From positions 401,001 through 465,000 of the forward strand of contig NZ_CP083376.1 in NCBI RefSeq assembly GCF_020042665.1: DNA of 64,000 bases, in the 5' to 3' direction. Below the pieces are notes generated by a model, which saw only the letters and a list, made by a program, of their open reading frames with translations, was not told the origin of the DNA and did not search any database. Below, piece by piece: positions 18,201 through 29,888 of the stretch (within the stretch, counting starts at the first letter, position 1; every line of letters begins with the position of its first letter). The position numbers and the translations under genes were made by a program. The DNA is from Pseudoxanthomonas sp. X-1. Lineage in GTDB: Bacteria > Pseudomonadota > Gammaproteobacteria > Xanthomonadales > Xanthomonadaceae.

Positions 18201-19092
18201 AGGCCCGCGCCTGCGGCGAGAGGTACTTGCCCTTGCGCACCACCACGCCATAGCTGCGCGAGGGGAAGTACGCGCTCAGCGAGCGCGCGGTGATGCGGCC
18301 GCGGTCGGCCTCGCCCAGGCAGATCGAGCTGACGATCGACAGGCCCATGCCCATGGCCACGTACTGCTTGATGACCTCCCAGCCGCCCACCTCCAGTGCC
18401 ACGGTGTACGGCACGCGCGCCTGCTGGAAGGTCAGGTCCACCAGCCGGTAGGTGATCTGCCGGCGCGGCGGCAGGATCAGGCCGTAGGGCGAGATGTCCT
18501 CCAGGGTCACCTTGTCCTTCTTCGCCAGCGGGTGGTCGTGCGGGGTGATCAGCATCGGCTCAAAGCGGTAGACCGGCTCGTAGCTGAGGTCGGCCGCGAC
18601 GTCGACCATCGAGCCCACCGCCAGGTCCACCGCGTCCTGGCGCAGCAGGTCGGTGCCGTCGGCGCTGATGGCGTTGTGCAGGGTCAGGCGCACCTCGGGG
18701 TGCTCGCGGCGGAAGGCGTCCACGATCCGCGGCAGCAGGTAGAGGATGGTCGAGCTGTTGGCGGCGATGTTCAGCTCGCCCGCGTCCAGCCCGCTGACCT
18801 TGTGGCGGAAATCCGAGGCCAGCGAATCCACCCCTTCGACCAGCGGCTGGGCCATCTCGTACAGCAGCTGGCCCTCGCGGGTGGGGGTCAGGCGCCGTCC
18901 GCTGCGCTCGAACAGCCGCGTCCCGTACTCCCGTTCCAATGCCTGCAGCTGCAGCGAAATGGCCGGCTGGCTGACGAACAAGGCCTCCGCCGCCCGCGAA
19001 ACCGAGCCCAATCGCACCACCTGGCAGAACGCGCGCAGCGGTTTGAGCCGATCGGATTTGTAGGAAAAACGAGGGGTTACGTTCGCTGGCAT
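18130..19092 (-). CDS. LysR family regulator, probably of the glyoxylate shunt
   Basis: A regulator of 320 residues with the LysR helix-turn-helix at about 20-80 (GSVSRAAEALFVSQPAISLQ) and an effector-binding domain at 105-305. It resembles the CysB-like branch in the N-terminal domain. The start at 19092 gives a standard N-terminus; the longer frame upstream is antisense to aceB. It is divergent from aceB and aceA across a 116-base region with a clear dyad, so the malate synthase and isocitrate lyase genes are its likely targets. Effector unknown. Confidence 0.88.
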   Translation of the reverse strand: MPANVTPRFSYKSDRLKPLRAFCQVVRLGSVSRAAEALFVSQPAISLQLQALEREYGTRLFERSGRRLTPTREGQLLYEMAQPLVEGVDSLASDFRHKVSGLDAGELNIAANSSTILYLLPRIVDAFRREHPEVRLTLHNAISADGTDLLRQDAVDLAVGSMVDVAADLSYEPVYRFEPMLITPHDHPLAKKDKVTLEDISPYGLILPPRRQITYRLVDLTFQQARVPYTVALEVGGWEVIKQYVAMGMGLSIVSSICLGEADRGRITARSLSAYFPSRSYGVVVRKGKYLSPQARAFIALIRPDLFHPRDHDESGHSER

Positions 19093-19121
19093 GGGTCTGA
19101 ATCCGCTCTCATGAGCAGAAC

Positions 19122-19140
19122 TTATGAATTGAATTGATAA
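19122..19140. promoter_or_regulatory. LysR-type dyad, candidate operator
   Basis: The 19-bp dyad TTATGAATTGAATTGATAA is symmetric about 19131 with 8 of 9 pairs matching and contains the T-N11-A pattern (T19125, A19137). It lies 30 bases upstream of the lysR start and overlaps the -35 candidate of aceB, the usual place for autoregulation plus target control. Confidence 0.55.
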
Positions 19141-19161
19141 AACTAAGTTGTCAAATACTAA
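19134..19161 (+). promoter_or_regulatory. Candidate aceB promoter
   Basis: TTGATA (19134-19139) and TACTAA (19156-19161) are separated by 16 bp in an AT-rich island that is unusual for this window. The -10 fits the consensus poorly, consistent with a promoter that needs an activator. Confidence 0.4.
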
Positions 19162-19208
19162 CCCCCGGAGCACGGTGGCGGCCCAGCTGAAAGACCAGGA
19201 GCACCGCC

Positions 19209-20841
<1,633 letters not shown>

Positions 20842-20843
<2 letters not shown>

Positions 20844-20860
20844 AGCCGGGTTCGGGCTTC
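20842..20860 (+). other. Small hairpin between aceB and aceA
   Basis: GAAGCC (20842-20847) and GGCTTC (20855-20860) form a 6-bp stem around a 7-base loop immediately at the aceB stop. Without a T-run it is unlikely to terminate; it could adjust relative expression or mRNA stability of the two genes. Confidence 0.35.
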
Positions 20861-20945
20861 GGATCGAAGAAGCCTGCCCAGCCCTTCCCCGTATCCCGCT
20901 TGTACCCCCATTCGACGGGCATCCGTCAACGACCGGAGAAGCACC

Positions 20946-22277
<1,332 letters not shown>

Positions 22278-22338
22278 GCCTCGGCGCCTTGATCCAGGCA
22301 GGACGTCCGGCCCCGGAGCGTGTGCTGGACCTTGAGAG

Positions 22339-22379
22339 GAGCGCCGTTGCGCAGGCGACCAACGCGGGCAGCGGCGCTC
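22339..22379 (+). terminator. Possible terminator after aceA
   Basis: GAGCGCCG (22339-22346) pairs with CGGCGCTC (22372-22379) across a 25-base loop, 60 bases past the aceA stop. No T-run follows, so the assignment is weak. The rest of 22278-22530 shows no gene. Confidence 0.35.
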
Positions 22380-22530
22380 GCCTTGGCTCGACGCGGGCTG
22401 GGAGGCTCGCGCTCCACTCAACGGGGCATCGCACGCTCCGGCGCCGGACGCTTCGGCAGCACCCCGCAGCACCGCTTCACACGATCAAAAAAACCCACCA
22501 GCGTCGTTCACCCACTGAGAAAGGTGCGCC

Positions 22531-22902
22531 ATGCTTCGAGCCCGTCACGACAACCGCTACCGCGGCCAGGATGCGTTGATGTTCCGGGGCGATCGCCCCG
22601 GCATCGCCATGCTGGCCTCCATGCTGGATCACCTGGCCTCCAGTCCGCGCCCCGACGCGGTCGGCCGCCGACATGCCATCCCTGGCGTGCCCAACGTCAG
22701 CCTGGAGGTGACCGATTCGGTCTCCCGGCTGATGCTGGACAGCGCCTGTCCCACGCCGTTCGTGTGGCAGCTCAAGTGGACCGACTTGGCCGACTGCGGC
22801 GCCAGGCTTGGCGCCCTGGCCGGCGAGGCCCGTGGCCAGCTGCGCATCCAGGGCGAGCGCGACGACCTGCAGCTGGTCTTGGCGATGGGCGAAGACGCCT
22901 GA
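22531..22902 (+). CDS. Hypothetical protein
   Basis: A 123-residue soluble product with no signal peptide, membrane segment or family I can name. It begins MLRARHDNRYRGQDALMF and is moderately acidic in its second half. GAGAAAGG lies about 7 bases upstream of the ATG, and codon use resembles that of its neighbours, so it is probably genuine. It stands alone between aceA and a palindromic repeat. Confidence 0.55.
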   Translation: MLRARHDNRYRGQDALMFRGDRPGIAMLASMLDHLASSPRPDAVGRRHAIPGVPNVSLEVTDSVSRLMLDSACPTPFVWQLKWTDLADCGARLGALAGEARGQLRIQGERDDLQLVLAMGEDA

Positions 22903-22932
22903 CCTGAGGCACAGCCTGGGGCGACAGGATCC

Positions 22933-23004
22933 GGGTGGGAGCCGCCACGGCGGCGATGGGGCGTTCCCAATGAAGCCCCTCGCCGCCATGGCGGCTCCCA
23001 CCCC
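22933..23004. repeat. Dispersed palindromic repeat, family A (most complete copy)
   Basis: Arms 22933-22961 (GGGTGGGAGCCGCC... GGCGATGGGG) and 22976-23004 (CCCCTCGCCGCCATGGCGGC...) are near-perfect inverted copies around a 14-base loop. Each arm is itself a small palindrome around GCCGCC/GGCGGC. This is the best copy for defining the family. Confidence 0.8.
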
Positions 23005-23118
23005 GCACGGCCCACCCCCAGTACGCCGGCCATCGGTCCTCGTGACTTCAGGCACGCGCCCGCATCCGGCGGTCGCGCGGAAGCTGCCTGCCGGTTGGCA
23101 GACAGGACGTTCACGAAG

Positions 23119-24093
23119 ATGCGCAAGCGATGGCAGGTGGTGATGCTGGCATGCCTGGCGCCTGCTGCCTGGGCGCAGCAGGCGAATGCGCCCGCCGACC
23201 AGGCGCCTCAGGCCCAGGCGGCGACCGACAAGCCGCAGCCTGACGCTTCGCAGGAAGGCCGGCACGACCGCCGGCCGCACGTGTCCTCGCGCCAGTGCGG
23301 TCTGGGGACCGACTTCAACGTGCTGGCCGACAGCGGCGGCATCTGGCTGTACCGCGACAGCGGCTCGCCGCGTGAGATCTTCTTCCACGGCGGCGAGCTG
23401 AGCGTGGACCGCAAGCTGCGCCCGGTCAGCGCCGCCGATGCGCAGCGGCTGTGGCAGATGGAAAGCCAGGCCCGCGCCCTGATGCCGAAGGTCGCCGGGC
23501 TCGCCAACGAGGTGGCCGACCTGAGCTACGACGCACTGGGCGGGGTGATCGAGATCATGACGGGCAGCTGGCTCAATGCACGCAAGATCGAGCGCATGCG
23601 CAAACAGGCCCATGACTATGTCGATGGCACCTTGGGCAAAGGCCGCTGGGAACAGGATGCCTTCGGCGGCAATTTCGAGCGCTATGTCGAGGACCAGGCC
23701 GAGGCGTTCAAGGGCAGCATCGCCAGGCACCTGCTGTTCCAGATCTTCACCGGGCGCAGCGAGGCCATCGACGAACGCGCCGAGCGCATGGGCGATGAAC
23801 TGGATGCCAAACTCGAAGCGCGCAGCGAGGCGATCGAGGCCCAGGCCGAGGCGATGTGCGACCAGGTCGACCAGCTGCGCGCGCTGCAGGACGCGCTCGA
23901 GTTCCGCTACGAGGGCAAGCCCCTCGAACTGCTGGAACCGATCGAGGACCACGCCGCCGCCGATGCGGCGGAAGATGCCGAGAAGGGCGACGCGCCGGAC
24001 CGCGAGGGCGCCAGTTCAAGGAAGACCTCCGCCGCAACCGAAGATGCGCCGCGCGACACCACGATCAAGCCTCAAAGCCTTCCTCGCCGTTGA
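23119..24093 (+). CDS. YggN-like (DUF2884) secreted protein
   Basis: A protein of 324 residues with a signal peptide (MRKRWQVVMLACLAPAAWA) followed by a low-complexity Ala/Gln/Pro segment (about 20-45). The body fits the DUF2884/YggN group of periplasmic proteins: QCGLGTDFNVLADSGGIWLYR near residue 60, LPKVAGLANEVADLSYDAL-type heptads, and a long charged helical region (about 210-290) that may be coiled coil. The biochemical role of the family is unknown. A longer start 8 codons upstream would place charged residues before the signal peptide and is less likely. Confidence 0.75.
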   Translation: MRKRWQVVMLACLAPAAWAQQANAPADQAPQAQAATDKPQPDASQEGRHDRRPHVSSRQCGLGTDFNVLADSGGIWLYRDSGSPREIFFHGGELSVDRKLRPVSAADAQRLWQMESQARALMPKVAGLANEVADLSYDALGGVIEIMTGSWLNARKIERMRKQAHDYVDGTLGKGRWEQDAFGGNFERYVEDQAEAFKGSIARHLLFQIFTGRSEAIDERAERMGDELDAKLEARSEAIEAQAEAMCDQVDQLRALQDALEFRYEGKPLELLEPIEDHAAADAAEDAEKGDAPDREGASSRKTSAATEDAPRDTTIKPQSLPRR

Positions 24094-24103
24094 CCGCGCA
24101 CTC

Positions 24104-24145
24104 GGGGAGCCGCCCTTGCGGGTTTGGCCAACGACGGCGATGGGG
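24104..24145. repeat. Partial family A repeat
   Basis: The segment GGGGAGCCGCCCTTGCGG, followed by GGCCAACGACGGCGATGGGG, matches one arm and the spacer style of the family A element at 57290-57366. The opposite arm is missing, so it is a remnant. Confidence 0.5.
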
Positions 24146-24262
24146 CCTGCTGAGGGCGCTCGCTCCTTGATGTGACCGTACTTCAGCGGCACAGGCTGCC
24201 CGCACACTGCGGGTTGGTCATTTCGCTCATCACGTCGTTGCACGGGGCCGATGCCTGCTCGC

Positions 24263-25777
24263 TCACGCCGCATGGGCCTGCGGCGCGGTCGCCTGCTGCC
24301 GATAGCTCAGGGCCTCGGTCAGGTGCGCGGTGGCGATGGGTTCGCTTCCTGCCAGATCGGCGATCGTGCGGGCCACGCGCAGGGTGCGCTGCATGGCGCG
24401 CGCGGACAGCTGCAGCTGGTCGATTGCGCGCTCCAGCAGGCCTTGGTCGGGCGGCGTGAGCCGGCAATGGGCGAGGGTCTGGGCCTGGTCCAGGCGCGCA
24501 TTGAGCACCCCGGCGCGTCGCAGCTGCCGCGCCCGCGCGGCGGCGACGCGGGCGCGCACGGTCGTGCTGTCCTCGCCGGCCGGTGCATCCGGGCGCAGCG
24601 CCTGCGGGGGCAGGCGCGCGACATCGACCTGCAGATCGATCCGGTCCAGCAGCGGGCCGGAGATGCGGCCGCGGTAGCGGGCGATGCGCTCGGTGGTGCA
24701 CTGACAGCGACCGCTGGCATCGCCGGCCCAGCCGCACGGACAGGGATTCATCGCCGCCACCAGCTGGAAGCGCGCGGGAAACTCGGCGCTGCGCGCCGCG
24801 CGCGCGACGGTGACCGTGCCCGACTCCAGCGGCTCGCGCAGCACCTCCAACGCGCGCCGGTCCCATTCGGTCAGCTCATCGAGGAACAGCACGCCGTGGT
24901 GCGCCAGCGACACCTCGCCGGGCCGCGGCAGCGCACCGCCGCCGACCAGCGCCACCGCGCTGGCGGTGTGGTGCGGACTGCGGAACGGACGCTGGCGCCA
25001 GCGCGTCGGATCCAGGCCGCGGCCGCTGACCGAGGCGATGACGGCGCTCTCCAGCGCTTCGTCCTCGCTGGCCTCGGGCAGCAGGCCGGGCAGGCGCGAG
25101 GCCAGCAAGGTTTTGCCGCAGCCGGGCGAACCGACGAACAGCAGGTGGTGGCCACCGGCCGCGGCGACTTCCAGCGCGCGCCGGGCGTGCAGCTGGCCGC
25201 GCACGTCGCGCAGGTCCGGCATCGGCCAGGGCGTGACCGGTTCGGCGACGGCCGCTGTCGGCGCGCGTGCACCGCGCAGCATGGCGCAGACCTCCAGCAG
25301 GGTGCGCGCGGTGCAGGCCTGGCCGGTGGCCACCAGCGCGGCCTCGGCGCCATTGCCCGCCGGCACGATCAGGCGCCGGCCCGCGTCGCGCGCGGCCAGC
25401 ACCGCCGGCAGCACGCCATCGATGCTGCGCAGCTCGCCGGTCAGGCCCAGTTCGCCGACGAACTCCCAGTCGGCCAGGGCCTGGCGGTCGATCTGGCCGC
25501 TGGCCGCCAGCAGGCCCAGTGCGATCGGCAGGTCGAAGCGACCGCCGTCCTTGGGTAGGTCGGCCGGGGCCAGGTTGACGGTGATGCGGCGTGCGGGGAA
25601 CTCGAACTGCGCGCACAGCAGCGCCGCGCGCACCCGGTCGCGGCTCTCGCGCACGGCCGCCTCGGGCAGGCCGACGATGTGCGTGGACGGCAGGCCGCCG
25701 GAGAGGTGGACTTCGACCTGCACGCCGGGCGCTTGCACGCCGCAGCGCGCCCGGCTGTGGACCAGGGCCAGACTCAT
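24263..25777 (-). CDS. comM: ComM/YifB family AAA+ ATPase
   Basis: ComM is a hexameric helicase that promotes branch migration of incoming DNA during natural transformation and is widespread in Proteobacteria. The 504-residue protein has the N-terminal LonC-like ChlI domain (about 1-170), a Walker A motif in GSPGCGKT, a Walker B in GVLFLDEL, the zinc-type AAMNPCPCG loop with C-x-C, and a C-terminal ATPase lid with RYRGRISGPLLDRIDLQ. It follows ubiK by 35 bases on the same strand, an arrangement common in gammaproteobacteria. Confidence 0.93.
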   Translation of the reverse strand: MSLALVHSRARCGVQAPGVQVEVHLSGGLPSTHIVGLPEAAVRESRDRVRAALLCAQFEFPARRITVNLAPADLPKDGGRFDLPIALGLLAASGQIDRQALADWEFVGELGLTGELRSIDGVLPAVLAARDAGRRLIVPAGNGAEAALVATGQACTARTLLEVCAMLRGARAPTAAVAEPVTPWPMPDLRDVRGQLHARRALEVAAAGGHHLLFVGSPGCGKTLLASRLPGLLPEASEDEALESAVIASVSGRGLDPTRWRQRPFRSPHHTASAVALVGGGALPRPGEVSLAHHGVLFLDELTEWDRRALEVLREPLESGTVTVARAARSAEFPARFQLVAAMNPCPCGWAGDASGRCQCTTERIARYRGRISGPLLDRIDLQVDVARLPPQALRPDAPAGEDSTTVRARVAAARARQLRRAGVLNARLDQAQTLAHCRLTPPDQGLLERAIDQLQLSARAMQRTLRVARTIADLAGSEPIATAHLTEALSYRQQATAPQAHAA

Positions 25778-25812
25778 GGGGACGCTCCGTGTCCGCCGGA
25801 AGGAGGGAACCG

Positions 25813-26067
25813 TCAGCTGCGCGGGGTGACGCGCGCCTCCAGCGCGGCCAGCTCGCGCTCCAACGCGTCGAGCTTCTCGCGGGTGCGCAGCAGCACCGCG
25901 CGCTGCACCTCGAACTCCTCGCGCGTGACCAGGTCCAGCTTGGCCAGGCCTGACTGCAGGGCGCTCTTGAAGGTGCGCTGCAGGTCCTCGCGCGATTCGC
26001 GCAGGCCCGGCGGCACCAGCTCGCTCAGGCGGCGGGCGAGGTCATCGAGGGGATTGAGATCGATCAT
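25813..26067 (-). CDS. ubiK: Ubiquinone biosynthesis accessory factor UbiK
   Basis: This protein of 84 residues is a BMFP-type coiled-coil factor. It has an amphipathic N-terminal helix (MIDLNPLDDLARRLSELVPPG) and a long coiled coil (about 45-80, rich in leucine and glutamate). UbiK binds the UbiJ lipid carrier and supports ubiquinone synthesis under air. The ATG at 26067 is the family start; longer versions in the frame have no similarity. comM follows 35 bases downstream. Confidence 0.88.
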   Translation of the reverse strand: MIDLNPLDDLARRLSELVPPGLRESREDLQRTFKSALQSGLAKLDLVTREEFEVQRAVLLRTREKLDALERELAALEARVTPRS

Positions 26068-26412
26068 GGCAGGCTCCGTGGGCTCATGGCCAAGGTCGCA
26101 TGCGCCCTGCGCGCGCCACCATCGGCCGGGCGCGCGCCGGCGGGTCGGAAAAGTCCGATGCCGCGCGCGCCGGTTCGCGCACATTATCGTGGAAGCGACG
26201 TGTCCTTCGCCGTCATGCGTCAGTGTCGACGATTCCGAGACGGGCCCGCGCAGCGGGCTTCGTCTCACCGGTGGGAGCTTGTCGATGCAAGGTCGAACGC
26301 GACCCGCGAGAGGCGCCCCCGCCGGGGTCGCTGGTGAGCGCGCAGATCTTGTGGGCTCGAGGCCTGGCCCGCTCGCCTCGCCATTGCGACCAGCGCCTAT
26401 CGTCGCGAATCG
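26068..26412. other. Intergenic region upstream of ubiK
   Basis: These 345 bases between ubiK and the DUF998 gene (both minus strand) hold no supported gene. GATAAT on the minus strand at 26188-26183 is a possible -10 element for ubiK, without a well-matched -35. Short GCGCGCGCCGG-type inverted pieces at 26115-26170 are the only other structure. Confidence 0.4.
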
Positions 26413-27129
26413 TCAATCGGGCCGGTCGTGTTGGCCGAAGGCGACCAGCGATATGCCAGCGACGAGCTCCCACAGGATGATGGTGTAGACGCTCCCACGC
26501 TCCCAGAGGCCGTCCGCCACGGCCGCGATCCCGAGCGCGTTGTGCGCAAACAGCCCGACCAGCGAGAGAAGACCGAACACGGCGATGGCGATGCTGAAGC
26601 CGCGGAAGCCGCGCCCGCCGATCGCGAAGCCTCCGGCCGCCGCGGCCAGGTTTCCGCAGATGATCGCGAATGCGGCGCCGATGCCGTGGAAGATGGCCAT
26701 GCCGGATTGGATGGCCTGCTCGCTGCCCGGCACGGCGGCCACGAGAATGATGCCGGCGGCGTGCAGCGCCGACAGCGCTACCCATCCCGTCGTCTTCCGG
26801 GACCCGCGCGTCAGCGCACGGGCGGCCACGAGAGCCGCGATCAGGAAGCAGACGCCCTGCAGGACGAAGCCGGTGTTCATCACCCAGCTCAGCGGCGAAT
26901 CGAGATGCCGGCCGTCCACGGCACCCACGTCGGGCACGCCGAGGTCGCTGATGTAGTTCGTCGCATAGCTGTAGCCGGGAAACGCGGTGGACGCCACGTA
27001 CTCCGCGGCCACGTAGATCACGCCGGCGGCGATCCACAGCGCGCCGGCGAGGCGCCGAGCGGCGTTGGACGGGGCCACACGCGCTTCGCCGTCCATCGCA
27101 TCCACGAGATGTTCCTGCCTTTGATTCAT
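26413..27129 (-). CDS. DUF998 family membrane protein
   Basis: A 238-residue integral membrane protein with about seven hydrophobic segments. The segment EYVASTAFPGYSYATNYISDLG after the first membrane span is the usual DUF998 mark. Members are multi-span proteins of unknown function. The ATG at 27129 has GGAG 9 bases upstream. It lies 93 bases beyond the end of the AraC gene on the same strand but shows no functional link to it. Confidence 0.78.
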   Translation of the reverse strand: MNQRQEHLVDAMDGEARVAPSNAARRLAGALWIAAGVIYVAAEYVASTAFPGYSYATNYISDLGVPDVGAVDGRHLDSPLSWVMNTGFVLQGVCFLIAALVAARALTRGSRKTTGWVALSALHAAGIILVAAVPGSEQAIQSGMAIFHGIGAAFAIICGNLAAAAGGFAIGGRGFRGFSIAIAVFGLLSLVGLFAHNALGIAAVADGLWERGSVYTIILWELVAGISLVAFGQHDRPD

Positions 27130-27222
27130 CGAGATGGGCTCCAAAATCGGCGATGCCGGCATCATGTCAGGCGCGCAGCGGCGGCCGCGTAGTCTGCTCC
27201 TGTGCAACGTAGGTCGCAGTCT

Positions 27223-28299
27223 TCAGCGTTCTGATCCTGCAGGCGTCCGCGCTCGCCTTGATGGTGCAGCGCCCGGATCCGCTGCAGAAGCGGTCACGCC
27301 GTTGAGCCGGATGGATCTGGGGGAGTGGCCGAACCAGCGCAGGCAGCTGCGGCTCAGGACCGACTGGTCTGCCAGGCCGAGAATGTCTGCGACGTGCGCC
27401 AGCGGCACATCGGTCTCGGTCAGCCAGTACCGGGCAAGCCTGCGGCGGACCTGCTCAAGAATGTCCGAGAAGGAGACGCCTTCGGCTTCCAGCCGTCTTT
27501 GCATGGTGCGCGGCGTCAGGCCCAGCAGCTTGGCGACGATGTCGCGGCGACCGCGTGTGCTTGAGAGCGCGTGGCCCAGGATGTCCTCGACCCGTCCGCC
27601 GACCGAGTTCTCCCGACCTTCGAAGGCCAGCCGCAGATACTCGACGCCCAGCCGATGCAGCGCCTCGACGGCGCCGGATAGGCTGCGTTTGAGGAAGGAC
27701 GCGGGAATCGCCAGCTCGATCTGTGTGCCCTGAAAGCGCACGGTTGGACCGAACGTGCGGACATAACGCTCCAGCGGCGCCTGCGGCACGCCCGGCAGCG
27801 TCATCTGGATCGTCGGGATATCGGTCTGCGCCAGAAACGTTACGAAGTGGTGGAGGTCGGCGGCGCAGAGATCGGTGAGCTGCCGCCGCGGCAGCCAGTT
27901 GGGCGTCAACACGATCAGGCGCAGCGTGGCCTGTCCCGGGCCAGGTGCGCCATCGATGAGCGTCAGCCGCATCCCGGTGCTGTGGGCATGCAGGAAGCGG
28001 CTCCCGACCAGCATGGCCTCGCGCATCGTCGAGGCGTTCTGCATCGCGATCGCCAGCGGGCCCAGCACGCTGATGTCCTGCAGATCGGCGATCCGCAAGC
28101 CCAGGTCGGGCTGACCTGTACGCTGCGCGCCCTGTTCGAGCAGCGCCGCATAGGCCGGCAGCGAGATGCGCTGTTCCTCATCGGTCAGGGCGGCCCGCGG
28201 AATGCCGACCTGATCGAGCATTGGTTCGATCGCGATCTTCCGCTCGCGCAGCATCGCGGCCAGCCCCCGCATGCCAGCGGCGCGCACCAGTGTGGACAT
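27223..28299 (-). CDS. AraC family regulator (OruR/GbpR-type architecture)
   Basis: This 358-residue regulator has an N-terminal AraC-binding domain of the PF12625 kind (about 15-205) and a C-terminal AraC DNA-binding domain (about 245-335) with the second helix-turn-helix in VPLAHVADILGLADQSVLSR. The tail (335-358) is basic and low in complexity. It is divergent from a Baeyer-Villiger-type monooxygenase and an esterase 97 bases away, the common arrangement for AraC control of a catabolic operon. The shorter start at 28299 is preferred; a longer version begins in the intergenic A-run. Effector unknown, probably a ketone or steroid-like compound by context. Confidence 0.87.
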   Translation of the reverse strand: MSTLVRAAGMRGLAAMLRERKIAIEPMLDQVGIPRAALTDEEQRISLPAYAALLEQGAQRTGQPDLGLRIADLQDISVLGPLAIAMQNASTMREAMLVGSRFLHAHSTGMRLTLIDGAPGPGQATLRLIVLTPNWLPRRQLTDLCAADLHHFVTFLAQTDIPTIQMTLPGVPQAPLERYVRTFGPTVRFQGTQIELAIPASFLKRSLSGAVEALHRLGVEYLRLAFEGRENSVGGRVEDILGHALSSTRGRRDIVAKLLGLTPRTMQRRLEAEGVSFSDILEQVRRRLARYWLTETDVPLAHVADILGLADQSVLSRSCLRWFGHSPRSIRLNGVTASAADPGAAPSRRARTPAGSER

Positions 28300-28395
28300 G
28301 GCTCGAATTGCAAAAAAATTGGCTCCAAATGTCAAGAGCCAGGACGGGGCGACGCGCATCGTGCTTCCCGGGCGGAGGGCCCGGGAGGCGACGCA

Positions 28396-29877
28396 ATGAA
28401 CGAGACGATTGACGTGTTGATCATCGGTGCCGGGGTGTCCGGCATCAATATGGCCTGTCGGTTGAAGGCGGAGCAGCCGCATCGGCGGTTCCTCGTCCTC
28501 GAGCGCCGTGAGCGCATCGGCGGGACCTGGGATCTGTTCCGCTATCCCGGCGTGCGCTCGGATTCGGACATGTTCACTTATGGCTTTCAGTTCAAGCCCT
28601 GGCGGGACTACCGGACCTTGGCCGATGGCGAAAGCATCAGGAGATATCTGCGCGACACCGCGCGCGACACGGGCGTGCTGGACCAGATCGAGTACGGGAT
28701 CCACTGCACCAGCGCCGAGTGGGACAGCCGCGAGCAGCGTTGGACGGTCACCGCAGTCCAGGCGCCGGGCGGGGAGGTCGTGCATTACAAGGCGCGCTTC
28801 ATCGTCAGCTGCCAGGGCTACTTCAGCCACGATCAGGGCTATCAGCCGCAGTTCGAGGGCCAGGCGCGTTTCCAGGGCCAGCTGATCCATCCGCAGCAGT
28901 GGCCGGAGAACCTGGACTACACCGGCAAGAAGGTCGTGGTCATCGGCAGTGGGGCCACGGCGGTGACCCTGGTCCCGGCGCTGGCCGAGAAAGCGGCCGC
29001 GGTGACCATGCTGCAGCGCTCGCCGACGTACATCTTTTCTCTGCCTGGCTGGGACCGGATAACCCAGGTGCTGTCCAAGATCCTTCCGTTCGGCTGGAGC
29101 TTCGCACTGGCGCGCAAGCGCAACCTGCATCTCTGGCAGACCACCTATCGGCTATGCAAGCGTTATCCGAAGGCCGCGCGGAAGTTCTTCGTGGGCCAGG
29201 CGCGGCGTCACCTGGGCGAGCGCTTCACGCAAAAGGATTTCAATCCTCGCTACGAGCCCTGGGACCAGCGTCTTTGCGCGGTGCCCGATGCCAACCTCTT
29301 CACGGCCATCCGTTCGGGCAAGGCCAGCGTGGTGACCGACGGCATCGCAGGCTTCACTGCCGACGGCATCCGCCTCGTCTCGGGCAAGGAGCTCAAGGCC
29401 GACATCGTGGTCACCGCCACCGGGCTGGCCCTGCAGCTGTTTGGCGGAATGCGTATCAGCGTGGATGGCGCACCCTATGACGCGTCCCGGAAGATGATCT
29501 ACAAGAGCGTCCTGCTGCAGGATCTTCCGAACTTCGGCTGGGTCTTCGGCTACATCAACCTGTCCTGGACCATGAAGGCGGACATGTCCAGCCTGTACCT
29601 GTGCAGGCTCCTGGACTACCTGGATCAGACAGGCGCCAGCGTGGTGATTCCGCGCGATCGCCAGGGCATGGCGCTGGAGAGCAGCGTCATGGAGCAACTC
29701 AGTGCTGGCTACGTGCAGCGCGACAAGCACCTGTTGCCGCGGCAGGGGCGGGCGCAGCCATGGATGGTCCGAAATCACTATCACCAGGACCGGAAGATGA
29801 TGCTCGAGATGCCCATCGCCGATCCACAGCACCCAGAAACCATAGCGCCCCTGCAGAAATTCGCGCATGCGGCTTGA
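28396..29877 (+). CDS. Flavin-containing Baeyer-Villiger-type monooxygenase
   Basis: The 493-residue enzyme binds FAD through GAGVSG (11-16) and NADPH through a second Rossmann loop VVIGSGATAV (about 178-187). Between them, F159-x-G-x3-H165-x3-W169-P is the Baeyer-Villiger fingerprint, so it should insert oxygen next to a ketone to form an ester or lactone. GGAGG is 8 bases upstream of the ATG. An alpha/beta hydrolase follows 11 bases downstream and could hydrolyse the product. The family also includes enzymes for cyclic ketones and steroids; the exact substrate cannot be deduced. Confidence 0.9.
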   Translation: MNETIDVLIIGAGVSGINMACRLKAEQPHRRFLVLERRERIGGTWDLFRYPGVRSDSDMFTYGFQFKPWRDYRTLADGESIRRYLRDTARDTGVLDQIEYGIHCTSAEWDSREQRWTVTAVQAPGGEVVHYKARFIVSCQGYFSHDQGYQPQFEGQARFQGQLIHPQQWPENLDYTGKKVVVIGSGATAVTLVPALAEKAAAVTMLQRSPTYIFSLPGWDRITQVLSKILPFGWSFALARKRNLHLWQTTYRLCKRYPKAARKFFVGQARRHLGERFTQKDFNPRYEPWDQRLCAVPDANLFTAIRSGKASVVTDGIAGFTADGIRLVSGKELKADIVVTATGLALQLFGGMRISVDGAPYDASRKMIYKSVLLQDLPNFGWVFGYINLSWTMKADMSSLYLCRLLDYLDQTGASVVIPRDRQGMALESSVMEQLSAGYVQRDKHLLPRQGRAQPWMVRNHYHQDRKMMLEMPIADPQHPETIAPLQKFAHAA

Positions 29878-29888
29878 GGCAGGACGAC

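Noticed and set aside
27847..28395. Long N-terminal extension of the monooxygenase
   Set aside because: It is antisense to the AraC gene, and the FAD-binding loop starts 10 residues after ATG 28396, which has a GGAGG site.
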